A stretch of 64,000 nt of DNA, taken from positions 94,317,646 through 94,381,645 of the forward strand of contig CM063507.1 in NCBI GenBank assembly GCA_032207245.1. Direction: 5' to 3'. Made by a program: the position numbers and the translations under genes. The DNA comes from Pardosa pseudoannulata (lineage: Eukaryota; Arthropoda; Arachnida; Araneae; Lycosidae). The notes under the pieces are model-generated. The model did no database searches and was not told where the DNA came from. It saw nothing but the letters and a program-made list of their open reading frames with translations. Shown here one piece after another: positions 27,701 to 34,487 of the stretch. Position 1 is the stretch's first letter, and every line of letters starts with the position of its first letter.

Positions 27701-30700
27701 ATATATGTATATTGTGTGTGTGTTATATTATATAATAAAATATGTATGTGTGTATATATATATGTGAATATATATATGTGTGTATATAATGTGTTAATAT
27801 ATTTTATATGTATGTGTTGTGTGTGTTATATATATAAATTATATATTTTGTGTGTGTGTACAATAATATATAATATAATAAACATACACACAAAAGGGAC
27901 AGTTTAATGTGATTGCGGTTATGTTCAATCACTTATGTTATCGAAATCACTCAGTCCTGATTTTCTCTATTCAGTTGTATGCTAAAAATTATCACTTTAT
28001 GTGATCATTACATCAGTTAATGTTATCAATTTTCGAACCTCATTTTAACTTAAAGGAATACTACAATGTATTTAGAAGGAACCCAATATTTTCTTTCCCT
28101 TCACTCCTGTAAAAATTCCAAGAATTCTTTTCCACCTAGGGAAATCAGAATGATCAAAATGGGAAATTGCACATTCTTGAATTTTTTAAATGAACATCTG
28201 ACACAATTGTCAGTAACAGGAGTAACATTTATAGGAACTGAGAAGTTATGCCTTGCTCGTGTACATGCAGCTTGTCGATATGGAGGCCAGAAAACGAAAT
28301 GATTTTAAATTAAAACAAAAGATCGAAATTTTAAATTGTTATGACAGGTTACCAAAAACAAGTCAGCGCAGTTAAACATTTCTTAGCCTCTGAATTGCAT
28401 TGAAAGTGTTAAAACGTTTAGTACAACACTGCTCCGGTGACTTTAAAAAGCATTATGATTAAGAACAATTTATCAATGAGCTCCTTTGAAAAAATTGTAA
28501 ACAGTCAACAATTGATCATTTTTTTTAATTATGTATATAATTCGTATGTTTTAAAGTATAATATACAATACATAAATATAAGGTGAGTTTTTTCATTTTA
28601 TTTTGAAATTTAGTATGTGTGAATTAAAGGTGGAGGGGGTGTAAATATATCTAATTTTGCATATTGTTTATTGTTATCAAAATCATGGTGTCCCAAACTG
28701 ATCACATTAAGCGTAGTCCACTGTATATATATGTTATGAGACAGACTTCTCGATGGGTGGTTGCAGTCATGTCCATAAAACTGATACTGCTTTAACTAAA
28801 GACCTTTATTAGGATTACGTTATAGGACGGGTTCCCACTTCATCATAGGGACAAAACAAATGGAAGAGTCAGCTAGCATATACAAGACTATACAAGACCC
28901 TTAACACCTGGGGCAATATCTGTGGGAAAATATATTTAGAAAAATCTGTCTCCGACAGCGTGTATTTCCTTTTTTATTTGGGAATTTCCTAAATTGTCCG
29001 CTAGGGCCATGTAGGATTATAATTGGACAAGCTCCTTCTCTGAGGGCGTAAACTGTAGCCCCAGTGGTCAATTTAGGTTAAAAAAGGGAATGCAAAGTGA
29101 TGTAGAAATTTTTAGCCCTTGATTTAAGTTTTGAAAACCCCTGAGAATTTTCCTTACATATATATATTTATTCATTCATTATGTATATTAAATTATTTAG
29201 AATTTCTTTCATTCCAATTCAAGTTTATAAAAATTATTTGGTCACTTTTTTTTTTTCCATCATTCATTACACTGAATTAAACTATTTGTTTAAGAAATTA
29301 AAGCTTTAATATACCCACTGCATATGGGAAAGAGATACACATTGATCTTAAGCATTATTTAAAGAGGAAAAAATCAGTTTTCACCCAAATTTAAAAAATA
29401 AATAAATAAAGAGGTAAAAAAATATTAAAAATTGTGTTTTAAGGCACAACTACCACACATCAAAGGGTTAAACTTATTTTACTATGTGATAGTAAAGAAA
29501 ATTTTACAATGAAAATGTTACTGTGTGCAAAGATGTGCTTTACTCTTTTTTTAATTTTAAATCGGTAAGTATCATTTTTTTGTGTTGATAAAATACTAGA
29601 TAAAAATTTTTACAAATAATTCAAAACTAAACTTTTTCTTGCTCTGTTTAAAAAATAAATCATGCATAACCTTATAGTTTTTTTTTTCTATCTCTTGGTA
29701 TAGTTTTAAAAAATATTTCAGTGCTATCTTCTCAAAGTAAAATGATTTTCCTCCATAAATTAACATACTAATTTAGAAGTATGGAATGTTTACCACACAT
29801 TTACATTTACTATTCTAAAAATGTCCTTTAAAACTCCCCCTCCCCTCTAACCAAACGATGGCTGAATGGTTAGGGTGCTGGCCTTCGGAACCCGAGTTCG
29901 TGGGTTCGAATCCAAGCATGGATTTGTGTTCGAATTGACTTTAAAGTAATCTCATTAGTTCAAAAGTAGATAGCGTTCCAAAACCAAACCAAATTTAGAA
30001 AAGAGTGTATATGTGTTGATTTAGTATTCAGTTCAGATGAAGGATAGTGATTTTGTCAGATATCAGAAGATCTTAATTGTCTACTGGATTTAAATATATG
30101 AATGTTTTTAGTACCATATATCCAGTACCCTAAAATGTTTTTAGATTTTATGCCAGATAGGTCATTGCTAAATTTTTTTGGCATATTTTATACTTTAAAA
30201 AAAAAACTTTTTTTTATGTTTATCATCCCAAGTAATAAATAACAAAATATTGTTCTATGATACAATTTAAAAAACATCTAAAATATATCAAAATGTAATT
30301 TGCTGTTTAAACATTTACCTGTTAGTGTTGCTTCCCAGATAAAAATTAAAATATTGCTCTTTTTTATTTAATTTTTCTTATTATTATTATACTGTCATGA
30401 AGGAAGCATATATTACACTAAACACTAATAAGCCCTTGCTGACAAAAGTATGTTTTCAAAATTATAAATTTCTCTCTGGCATTAAAGGATGTATAATATA
30501 TATATTTGGATTATTTTTGTTTTTACTTTATATATACATATATAATTTTAAGTCACTTTTAATTTAAAATTTTAAAACCATAAATTCTTTGAAAGGGGAG
30601 ACAGCTCACTGGCTTTATCTTTCTTCCCCCTTCAGAAAGTTTGCTTGTCTTTGCTAATTGCCACTTTTCTCTTTTTATCAACCAAGAAGCTATTGTGTAA

Positions 30701-33028
30701 TTTTTTTCAGACATCCTTCAGATAATTGTTTTATTTATATATTAAATTACCAAAATCCTGTTTTTTACTGATAGCAAAAATTTCCATCTCCAGATATCCA
30801 TTTTCATATCTGGGATCTTTAGCTCAAGTATCCAGTGTTTGTCACACTCCTTAAAACATCTTAGTTTTAGACGCAAATTAATAATTTGCAAGAGAAAAAA
30901 GTGATTAATTTTTTCTTGAAAACATTGAAAGAAAAAACAAAATCTGGTTAATCTATATATATATATAAATGAATTTGTGTCTGTCTGTCTGTCTGTACTC
31001 TATAGACTCAAAAACCATGCATCCAATCGCTGTGAAAATTTGGGAAATTCTTAGGTATATCCCTGGGAAGGTTTTTGTAAATTTTTAACGTTCGAAATTC
31101 ATTCCTTCCCCCTTTTTCGAGAACTTCATGTCATTATTCCAAGCATTATTTTCTCCGGTTAAAAGTAAACGATTAAATTTTTAATTTATCACATCATAAC
31201 TAAGTGAAAAAAGCAATATTTTTAGCAATGTGATGTCATCCCAAGTAATTGTTTTAAACAAAGTTTTCCTCGGTTAAAAGCAGGAAATTAAAATTGTCAA
31301 TTTATCACATAATAAATAGGTGAAAATGATGTTTTTCTATCATTATGACGTCATTCCTTTAAATATTTCATTTATTCATTTCTTATTTTATATTATTTAA
31401 ACATCTTCTGCGTAGTACCAATTCGATTTGACTTGGAAATTTAGATATAAATTGATTAATTTTCATTTCTATGTGACGCAAATTATAGCATTTTTATATA
31501 AGAACTAATTTTAAATTTAATTCTTGGTTAATTTTTACGTTACAGTGAAATGTTTATCAACAATATTCTAACTGCAAAAAGTACAAATTTCAGTGACTCT
31601 TATGGGCAAATAAAACCTATCATTTTATATAGTTATCTTTATATTCATATACTTGTCAATATGAATGTGTGCTTCTATTTCATACAAAACCATGTGGTTT
31701 GGACAACATTCATTAATACCACCAAAATTAGAACTGTTGTCAAAACATCTGCTTCCTATTCTACTACTTAATATGTCAAGATCTATTAACATTGCTAATC
31801 AACGTACTGTAGTAATACAGTAGTGTAAAAACTGAATATTGTTATAATACACTTATAATAGAAATATATAAATATACCAATGACTCGAACTGTACTATGA
31901 AGAATTTAGAGAGTTATGCACGAAAAAAAAATCTTTGTTTAAAAGTAATACATTAAGTACACCTTAGCAAAGCATGGGCACACTTGCTAGTTTATAAATA
32001 TTTTACAGGTAATTAGGATGAAATGAAATAAATTTGTATAAATGTTGGGTTATAATTATTTTTGCTTCATATTTATATTTCACTAAAATCATAGAAATGC
32101 TTTTGAATTGAAAAGATAAAAAATTTTTGTTCATTAACATAATACTGATGTAGAATTTTACTTGCAGCATAATTTAATGATATAACATAAGAAAAAAAGA
32201 TAAATGTTTTTATTAATATCTTAATTGAAAAAGCTTGTAAAAGGACTTAAAAAATTCCTTAGTTTTTTAAGTACTTTTAAAAATCTGGTATCCAGCAAGG
32301 TTTCGGATAGATAAAATTCAGCCGGATACTGGACAGCTATCATGAATGAATTAACCCTTTAATGCCTGGCGTATCATTTTAGATACGGCTAAAAAATAGC
32401 TTGTAGAGTTTTTATGTTTTCTTAGAACAAATTTTCCTTTTGAGAGTAGGTAATGGGCAATCTTATAAACAATCTACGAAATTTTCAAGTAATTTCTATT
32501 ATTTATATTTTTTTTCATTTAGATCTAGATTTTATGATTTTTTGATCAGCGCTCATAAATTTACTTTTTCGGCAGGTACAGACTGAGATCATGACAAATT
32601 TGCTTTTTCCATTACACTACAGCATTTTGCAGAGATTATTTTACCTGCAATATCAAATAAATCTTTTTTCAGGAAGTTTTTCCTTTTTTTTTTTTTATAA
32701 ATGTCACTCTATGTTTAAAACGATAACTGATCACTAACGTGACATGCTCTAGTATTCAAAATTGTTTGATCTTCAAATTTATTTCGTTCTGTACAGTCCA
32801 TATTAACTTAGATTTAAGATAGGCTCCGAAATGTAATCGGCAGAAATGACTTGGGCATTAAAGGGTTAAAAATTGTCAAGTTTATTTTTGTTATTGTATT
32901 AAAGAATTGCATTAACCTCTGACCTTCTTTTCAAATTTTTAGGAGATTGGCACTGTGCATATTTACTTTTGTATGGTCCAAGGATTTTAGAAATTCCAGA
33001 TACTGATTCTGACCAAGCATCATCATGA
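3714..33028 (+). CDS. USP14: USP14-like ubiquitin carboxyl-terminal hydrolase, C-terminal 12 exons (5' part outside window)
   Basis: USP14 is a cysteine protease of the USP/UCH family that docks on the proteasome 19S particle and trims ubiquitin chains. Twelve exons join in one open frame of about 358 residues plus stop: 3714-3772, 5678-5808, 6979-7124, 10111-10193, 10822-10853, 13963-14028, 17380-17472, 17731-17856, 22067-22139, 23269-23376, 26925-26999, 32943-33028. All introns are GT-AG and phases match throughout. The joined protein aligns from memory end to end with the corresponding part of animal USP14 (human 494 aa). Landmarks are QQDANECW, KISRLPTYLTIQ, FKEKES, DIGSNN, GRSSSSGHYVAW and GGGDWHCAYLLLYGPR. 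The His of GHYV and an Asp of the CDDD run correspond to catalytic His435 and Asp451 of human USP14. The Cys-box exon and ubiquitin-like domain are not in the window. Introns run from 258 to 5943 bases and are full of transposons. Confidence 0.96.
4385..4434. other. 22-bp near-perfect hairpin in USP14 intron
   Basis: Arms 4385-4406 and 4413-4434 pair over 22 bp. Two positions become G-U wobbles if the + strand is transcribed. The loop is the six bases ATCTTA. The size resembles a microRNA-like hairpin or a decayed inverted repeat. Confidence 0.6.
4771..4886 (+). mobile_element. tRNA-derived SINE, 5'-truncated copy
   Basis: Matches only the tRNA-unrelated 3' half of the SINE at 21434-21614 (AATCGGCTTTAAGC, then TCTCATTAGCCCTCGTG). 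It ends in a 24-base A run at 4863-4886. Confidence 0.75.
4905..5442 (-). mobile_element. Solo LTR candidate, 538 bp
   Basis: Starts TGTTATCACG and ends ACGTCACA. On the - strand a TAATAAATCTTG provides a polyadenylation-like hexamer near 4972. No clear target duplication or coding capacity was seen, so this is a structural guess. Confidence 0.4.
5678..5808 (+). CDS. USP14: USP14 exon b
   Basis: Reads ALRDLYEAMDKCGTEYQP, then a highly conserved LLQVLHMAFPRFAE stretch, and ends at IQQ. The polypyrimidine-AG acceptor ends at 5677 and the donor is GTATGC. The split codon for Ala is completed across the junction with exon a. Confidence 0.95.
5982..6006. other. Short hairpin
   Basis: GTTTTTTGGG and its complement are separated by about five bases. 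It lies near a hAT-like terminus: on the - strand, a sequence starting CAGGGTTCCCACTC ends near 6190. Confidence 0.35.
6979..7124 (+). CDS. USP14: USP14 exon c
   Basis: Starts DANECW, which completes the QQDA-N-E box typical of USP catalytic domains. It continues through a variable Gln/Ser/Ala-rich linker to SFIDQYFGG, equivalent to SLIDQFFG of human USP14. The exon leaves two bases of a Thr codon before GTATCC. Confidence 0.95.
7449..8483. mobile_element. Non-autonomous hAT element with 8-bp target duplication
   Basis: Element CAAGGTTGGC...TTAACCCTG of 1035 bp lies between two perfect copies of ATGTACAT (7441-7448 and 8484-8491), the duplication length of hAT transposases. It carries an internal AAAAAACCCACTTG inverted repeat near 7500-7540 and many AACCCTGAAAA repeats near 8350-8430. 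No transposase is present. Confidence 0.8.
8843..9975. repeat. About 119-bp tandem repeat, interrupted
   Basis: About four units containing GACTGGTCCCCTCCCGAAAT, CTTCATCACACACC and GTGAGTAGGTTTCATATGTG. Two lie at 8843-9081 and two at 9777-9975. The CAGGCTTGC element at 9082-9776 splits the array. Confidence 0.85.
9082..9776. mobile_element. CAGGCTTGC-family element, copy 1
   Basis: Ends CGGGCTTGCAATT and AGTTGCAAGCCTG are inverted repeats. The body is rich in TAGTCACTTTT motifs. The flanking tandem repeat shows CCTCC on both sides, suggesting a short target duplication. Non-coding; homologous to 25491-26163. Confidence 0.75.
10111..10193 (+). CDS. USP14: USP14 exon d
   Basis: Reads LKCNESEDEPETHLKE, an acidic insertion, then LQLSCFIST, which matches the conserved LQLSCFIN of USP14. 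The acceptor is an unusual AAAG rather than YAG and the polypyrimidine tract is weak, but frame and homology support this junction. The donor is GTAATA. Confidence 0.9.
10822..10853 (+). CDS. USP14: USP14 exon e (32-base microexon)
   Basis: Only 32 bases, reading VKFMLTGLKQ after the split Asp codon. It corresponds to VKYLFTGLK of human USP14. Acceptor ACAG, donor GTAACT. It restores phase 0 for the next exon. Confidence 0.92.
11423..11656. mobile_element. TTAA-flanked MITE, GGTATC ends
   Basis: TTAA at 11419-11422 and 11657-11660 brackets a 234-bp element. Its left part (GGTATCCGTCTAC, AAAACGTCATTTTTTGCC) matches the left end of the larger element at 44388-46214. TTAA duplication fits piggyBac or Kolobok-type insertion. 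Confidence 0.65.
11666..11726 (-). repeat. Degenerate tRNA-like sequence (SINE head)
   Basis: Read on the - strand it has an A-box-like GTAGCTCTGTAAGCAAAGGG and a decayed B-box-like GGAGTTGAAGG at tRNA spacing. Too degenerate for a working tRNA. Confidence 0.3.
12328..13100. mobile_element. CATGG...CCCTG-family element, copy 1
   Basis: 773-bp element starting CATGGTTTCCGC and ending ATACCCTG, flanked by AAAATA on both sides (12322-12327, 13101-13106). The subterminal zones carry many AAGTCATGG motifs. The termini form a short imperfect inverted repeat (CAGGGTATC versus CATGGTTTC). No transposase; the open frame at its left edge is not meaningful. Confidence 0.8.
13963..14028 (+). CDS. USP14: USP14 exon f
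   Basis: Reads RMQETITKYSSTLGRDAQYK, then KS. It matches the RLQEEITKQSPTLQRNALY segment of human USP14. Acceptor TTACAG, donor GTAAGT (consensus). Confidence 0.93.
14481..15398. mobile_element. TA-flanked element with long inverted termini
   Basis: 918 bp between TA (14479-14480) and TA (15399-15400). The first about 30 bases (containing GGGGCACCTTGGGACACTTT) are nearly repeated inverted at the right end. Internal copies of the same GGGGCA..TTGGGA theme occur near 14670-14706 and 15012-15056. TA duplication suggests a Tc1/mariner-type MITE. No coding capacity. Confidence 0.75.
16268..16409 (+). mobile_element. tRNA-derived SINE, diverged copy
   Basis: Follows the order of the 21434 copy (AGGGTGCTG, B-box-like GGGTTCCAATCCC, ACATGGATG, AAGCTGTAGG, CTCATTAGCTCTCATG) with many changes. 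Confidence 0.65.
16696..17229. mobile_element. CAGACATGCC-family element, copy 2
   Basis: 534 bp, CAGACATGTCAAC to GTTGGCATGTCTG, flanked on both sides by TGATAA (16690-16695 and 17230-17235). This is the clearest 6-bp duplication for the family. Non-coding. Confidence 0.85.
17380..17472 (+). CDS. USP14: USP14 exon g, blocking-loop 1 region
   Basis: Reads SKISRLPTYLTIQFVRFFFK, then EKESINAKILK. In human USP14 the FFYKEKESVN part forms blocking loop 1, which covers the active-site groove until the enzyme is activated on the proteasome. The aromatic FFF and EKES residues are kept. Acceptor TTTCAG, donor GTATGA. Confidence 0.95.
17731..17856 (+). CDS. USP14: USP14 exon h
   Basis: Reads DVKFSLDLDVFELCTEELQ, followed by a charged helix-like stretch ending VEEAQK. 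It matches DVKFPLMLDMYELCTPELQ and the KFKDLEDKK region of human USP14. Acceptor TCTAG, donor GTATTG; the preceding intron is only 258 bases. Confidence 0.95.
18023..19686. mobile_element. hAT element with perfect 8-bp target duplication
   Basis: Element CAGGGATACTCAACC...GGGTTGGGCATGCCTG of 1664 bp between two copies of ATTTAAAT (18015-18022, 19687-19694). No hAT transposase is evident. Its right part contains a piggyBac-derivative fragment (about 18899-19278). A related terminus in the other orientation lies at 48764-48895. Confidence 0.85.
18899..19278 (-). mobile_element. piggyBac-derivative fragment (CCCCTTCCGGTA family), copy 3
   Basis: Homologous to 46738-47289. The right end GGAAGGGG is followed by TTAA (19279-19282). 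The left end is lost or diverged. It includes the GACGAGTGTAGCTCGTC palindrome and decayed coding for the Cys-rich C-terminus. Confidence 0.65.
20800..21970 (-). pseudogene. Decayed coding region of an unnamed, widespread invertebrate protein family
   Basis: Read on the - strand, conserved-looking blocks follow in order but in changing frames: DVPGLMTKFKTPN and FIDLSKRSLRAVLLHKGNQW (about 21930-21830), LVHFMETHENLALMLNKIKY and HGWTI (about 21810-21730), MKQFVKATPKDGVCF and KFPGLTEAKLKEGVFVGPDI (about 21390-21260), EREAWVAFNDVARKFLGNH (about 21220), then a region resembling FHQD..ME.RYQG.W (about 21000). I recall this order from a multi-copy protein of unknown function in arthropods and other invertebrates, but cannot name it. 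Frameshifts and stops show it is dead. A SINE interrupts it at 21434-21614. Confidence 0.6.
21434..21614 (+). mobile_element. tRNA-derived SINE, intact copy with 13-bp target duplication
   Basis: The head is tRNA-like: A box around CGATTGGTTAGGGTG and B box GGGTTTGAATCCC. The tail has AATCGGCTTTAAGC and CTCATTAGCCCTCGTG and ends in CCAAACCAAACC. Perfect 13-bp duplications CTGACCCAATGCT flank it (21421-21433 and 21615-21627), as expected for LINE-driven retroposition. Confidence 0.9.
22067..22139 (+). CDS. USP14: USP14 exon i
   Basis: Encodes a Pro/Lys-rich linker (AKLVPQEPPQKNEKVKTLPY) and ends YFDD plus one base. In animal USP14 this region is variable and precedes the conserved DIGSNN strand. 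Acceptor TTTCAG, donor GTATGT. Confidence 0.88.
22403..22859 (+). mobile_element. hAT derivative with transposase C-terminus (CCATCCCTG ends), copy 1
   Basis: Right end AAGTTTGTCCATCCCTG; the left end has diverged. It encodes FSTLNLRKNYFRNRLTDENL, then ASFLKISTSHFEPQY and a stop near 22738. This is the conserved hAT dimerisation tail seen in GTF2IRD2/FAM200-like transposases. Homologous to 39380-39842. Confidence 0.75.
23269..23376 (+). CDS. USP14: USP14 exon j, catalytic His exon
   Basis: Reads IGSNNSGYYELIGVLTHKGR, then SSSSGHYVAWVKRKK. The Ser-rich segment is blocking loop 2 and the following His is equivalent to catalytic His435 of human USP14. The frame runs on into the intron as a short open frame, but splicing at GTATGC keeps the DEWFK continuation. 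Confidence 0.96.
23466..25063. mobile_element. CAGACATGCC-family element, copy 3, split by a piggyBac-like insertion
   Basis: Outer ends CAGACATGCCAAC and GTTGGTATGTCTG, flanked by ATATCT and ATATTT (5/6). The sequence homologous to copies 1 and 2 is interrupted at 23650-24729 by a TTAA element. Confidence 0.85.
23654..24725 (+). mobile_element. TTAA-flanked piggyBac-like element with acidic N-terminal remnant
   Basis: TTAA at 23650-23653 and 24726-24729. Termini CCCTTTCGCG and CGAAAGGG begin with CCC as in piggyBac. Near 24135-24300 the + strand has Asp/Glu/Ser-rich pieces (DFDSETD, SNDEQDISDKDDNDAS), like the acidic N-terminus of piggyBac transposases, with stops. Internally deleted. Confidence 0.7.
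25491..26163. mobile_element. CAGGCTTGC-family element, copy 2
   Basis: 673 bp, CAGGCTTGCAATT to AATTGCAAGCCTG. The interior matches copy 1, including the shared TTCTTGAATAA-AAGCAATGTTGAG region. No clear target duplication is visible. Confidence 0.75.
26371..26646. mobile_element. TTAA-type element, left part only
   Basis: Starts TTAACCCATTAATGCCCGG, close to the terminus at 32355. No right end was found before the truncated CAGGCTTGC fragment begins. Confidence 0.35.
26647..26729. mobile_element. CAGGCTTGC-family element, 3'-terminal fragment
   Basis: Matches the last about 83 bases of copies 1 and 2, ending AGTTGCAAGCCTG. Confidence 0.75.
26925..26999 (+). CDS. USP14: USP14 exon k, catalytic Asp exon
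   Basis: Reads EWFKCDDDTVSMVTSEEILK, then LSGG. The CDDD run holds the residue equivalent to catalytic Asp451 of human USP14 (KFDDDKV). Acceptor TTCCAG, donor GTAAAT. Confidence 0.95.
27354..27895. repeat. Complex TA/TG/TTGTG microsatellite
   Basis: Over 500 bases of mixed TATA, TGTG and AATATATG runs. The long open frames over it are artefacts. Confidence 0.95.
27900..28723 (+). mobile_element. pogo/Tigger-like element remnant
   Basis: The left end CAGTTTAATGTGATTGCGG and the complement of the right end (CAGTGGACTACGCTTAATG) are imperfect pogo-type termini, with TA to the right. At about 28290-28372 the + strand encodes KRNDFKLKQKIEILNCYDRL, then PKTSQR, which resembles the CENP-B/pogo helix-turn-helix N-terminus. 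Stops follow at once. The open frame 28066-28302 is of unclear meaning. Confidence 0.65.
28732..29158 (-). mobile_element. Solo LTR candidate, 427 bp
   Basis: TGTTATGAG...TCCTTACA between AT-rich flanks. On the - strand CCTAATAAAGG supplies a polyadenylation hexamer. No internal retroelement sequence. Confidence 0.4.
29851..29990 (+). mobile_element. tRNA-derived SINE copy
   Basis: Head GGCTGAATGGTTAGGGTGC and B box GGGTTCGAATCC. The tail is shorter than in the 21434 copy and ends in AAACCAAACC. The best tRNA-like head of the set, but it lacks a tRNA 3' acceptor arm. Confidence 0.85.
30952..31990 (+). mobile_element. Non-autonomous Helitron-like element
   Basis: Starts TCTATATAT after an A and ends GCACACTTGCTAG before a T, the 5'-TC and CTAG-3' hallmarks of Helitrons inserted between A and T. 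TAGCAAAG and CTTGCTA near the 3' end can pair. The interior shares CGTTCGAAAT, CCTTCCCCC and TTTTCGAG blocks with 43150-44042. No Rep/helicase coding. Confidence 0.65.
32355..32865. mobile_element. TTAA-flanked MITE, CCCTTTAATGCC ends
   Basis: TTAA at 32351-32354 and 32866-32869. Termini CCCTTTAATGCC and GGCATTAAAGGG are a perfect 12-bp inverted repeat. 511 bp, non-coding, 77 bases upstream of the last USP14 exon. Confidence 0.85.
32943..33028 (+). CDS. USP14: USP14 terminal coding exon
   Basis: Reads GDWHCAYLLLYGPR, the conserved USP C-terminal strand, followed by a divergent tail of about 14 residues ending SDQASS and a TGA stop at 33026-33028. Acceptor TTTTTAG at the end of a 5943-base intron. 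Confidence 0.95.
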
Positions 33029-33383
33029 AACATTTCTCATTGTCTATAAATTGTGCTTATCACCAGTGACCCTGCATTTCACTGTGTGAAATGATTTATT
33101 TTGTACATTTCACTGTGTGGAATTTTGTCACTTTCTTATTCAGCTACATTCATTTTGAATTAAATGCTGTTATTTAAGCTAACAAAGGAAATCAAATTCT
33201 GTTGTAAAATATACTGGAAATAGATTTTGTTACTCATGTCTGTCTGGTGTTTTTATTTTATTCCGTCTTAATTATTTTAAAGTAGGTTACTAATGCAAAA
33301 CAGAGTTTAACACTTTCTTTGGGAGACTTTTAATGGCATATTCCTTTCCCACAGTTTTGCTTTTTAAATTTATTTAATAAAGG
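33029..33383 (+). other. USP14 3' UTR
   Basis: Non-coding A+T-rich sequence downstream of the USP14 stop. It holds an ATTAAA at 33159-33164 and a canonical AATAAA at 33376-33381. The right boundary is set by the start of a repeat copy at 33384, so the true cleavage site may lie inside that repeat. Confidence 0.6.
33376..33381 (+). promoter_or_regulatory. Candidate polyadenylation signal AATAAA for USP14
   Basis: A canonical hexamer about 350 bases after the stop codon. The CATGG-family repeat starts three bases later, so any downstream U/GU-rich element would come from inserted DNA. ATTAAA at 33159 is the alternative. Confidence 0.5.
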
Positions 33384-34152
33384 CATGGTTTCCGCGCACC
33401 TGGAAAGTCATGGAAAATCATGGATTTAGACAATGGATTAATTTTGTCATGGAAAGTCTTGATTTTTCAAGTAAAATGAGTAAAAGTCATGGATCCGCTA
33501 AACTACCGATTAAAAAAAATGCATTGAATTGTTTAATTCTATTTTTACTTGTCATTTGGCTGAAGTTACTGAGTTTGGTATTTATGTATTATCCTATTGA
33601 CCCTATTGCCAAGTAAAATTTGTTCACCAAGGAAACTCAAAGCAAGAAAGCTTAATGGGTGGGTAAATGTATATTATTCTGGTTTTTTCTTAAATTGTAG
33701 ATTAAAATTTTATTAATATAATATTCATTATTTTTTAATAAAAATTAGTTAAGATTTTTGCACAAAATATAAGTTTATCTCTAGGGATATTGTATATAAA
33801 CATTATAGGGTTATATTTGGCTATTATTCATGGTCACCTGGATAATACCAAAGTACCCTGAATTCAAATTGGAAACATTTTGATTGAAAAATTGCTATAT
33901 GATTAAACTTAGGTATGTAGATACAACAATTTATTTTTATGTATGTGAGTTTATTAACACTTATAAAATAAGTTTATAGTTTTTTATGATAAAATTCTTG
34001 TAATTTCTCTAAAAGCGTATATTTTATTTGTATGTACATCAGAAGTTTTATTCATATATACTTTAACGAAAGCTTTTTAAAGTCATGGAAAATGATCTGC
34101 TAAATCAGGGAAAGTCATGGATTTGAAAATTTTTATTTTGGCAGATACCCTG
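33384..34152. mobile_element. CATGG...CCCTG-family element, copy 2
   Basis: 769 bp, highly similar to copy 1 and copy 3. It sits directly after the USP14 AATAAA. Flanks TAAAGG and TATATA do not match, so this copy shows no target duplication. Confidence 0.85.
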
Positions 34153-34487
34153 TATATACACAAACTCTGAGAAATCTGAGGGCACCAGATTGCCTAGCAC
34201 CAGAAAAGTCCCCTTGGTGACTCTTTCAGTGTATTATGTGAATTTTTATTTATTTTCATTGAAATGAATTCTTTGTCTTATGTACACAAGAAATATAATA
34301 TTTATTTTTAACCATGCAATTATTTTCAAAATAAATTGTTAGAGCTTACATTTATTATAAAATACATTTATTACGTTTATAACTATTTATACAAAATAGT
34401 ATAAATAGTTTAAAGTTCATCAATTTAAATTAAACCATCTACAAAGAATTTCAATGCAGAAAAATCAATCAACAAGTAGTATTTTAA

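Noticed and set aside
27364..27907. Open frames rich in Y, I, V and C
   Set aside because: Low-complexity translation of a TA/TG repeat.
29851..29930. Functional tRNA gene
   Set aside because: A and B boxes are present, but the acceptor stem does not close and the sequence continues into a SINE tail shared with other copies.
33410..33616. 68-codon open frame
   Set aside because: It lies inside a CATGG-family repeat and is not kept in the other two copies.
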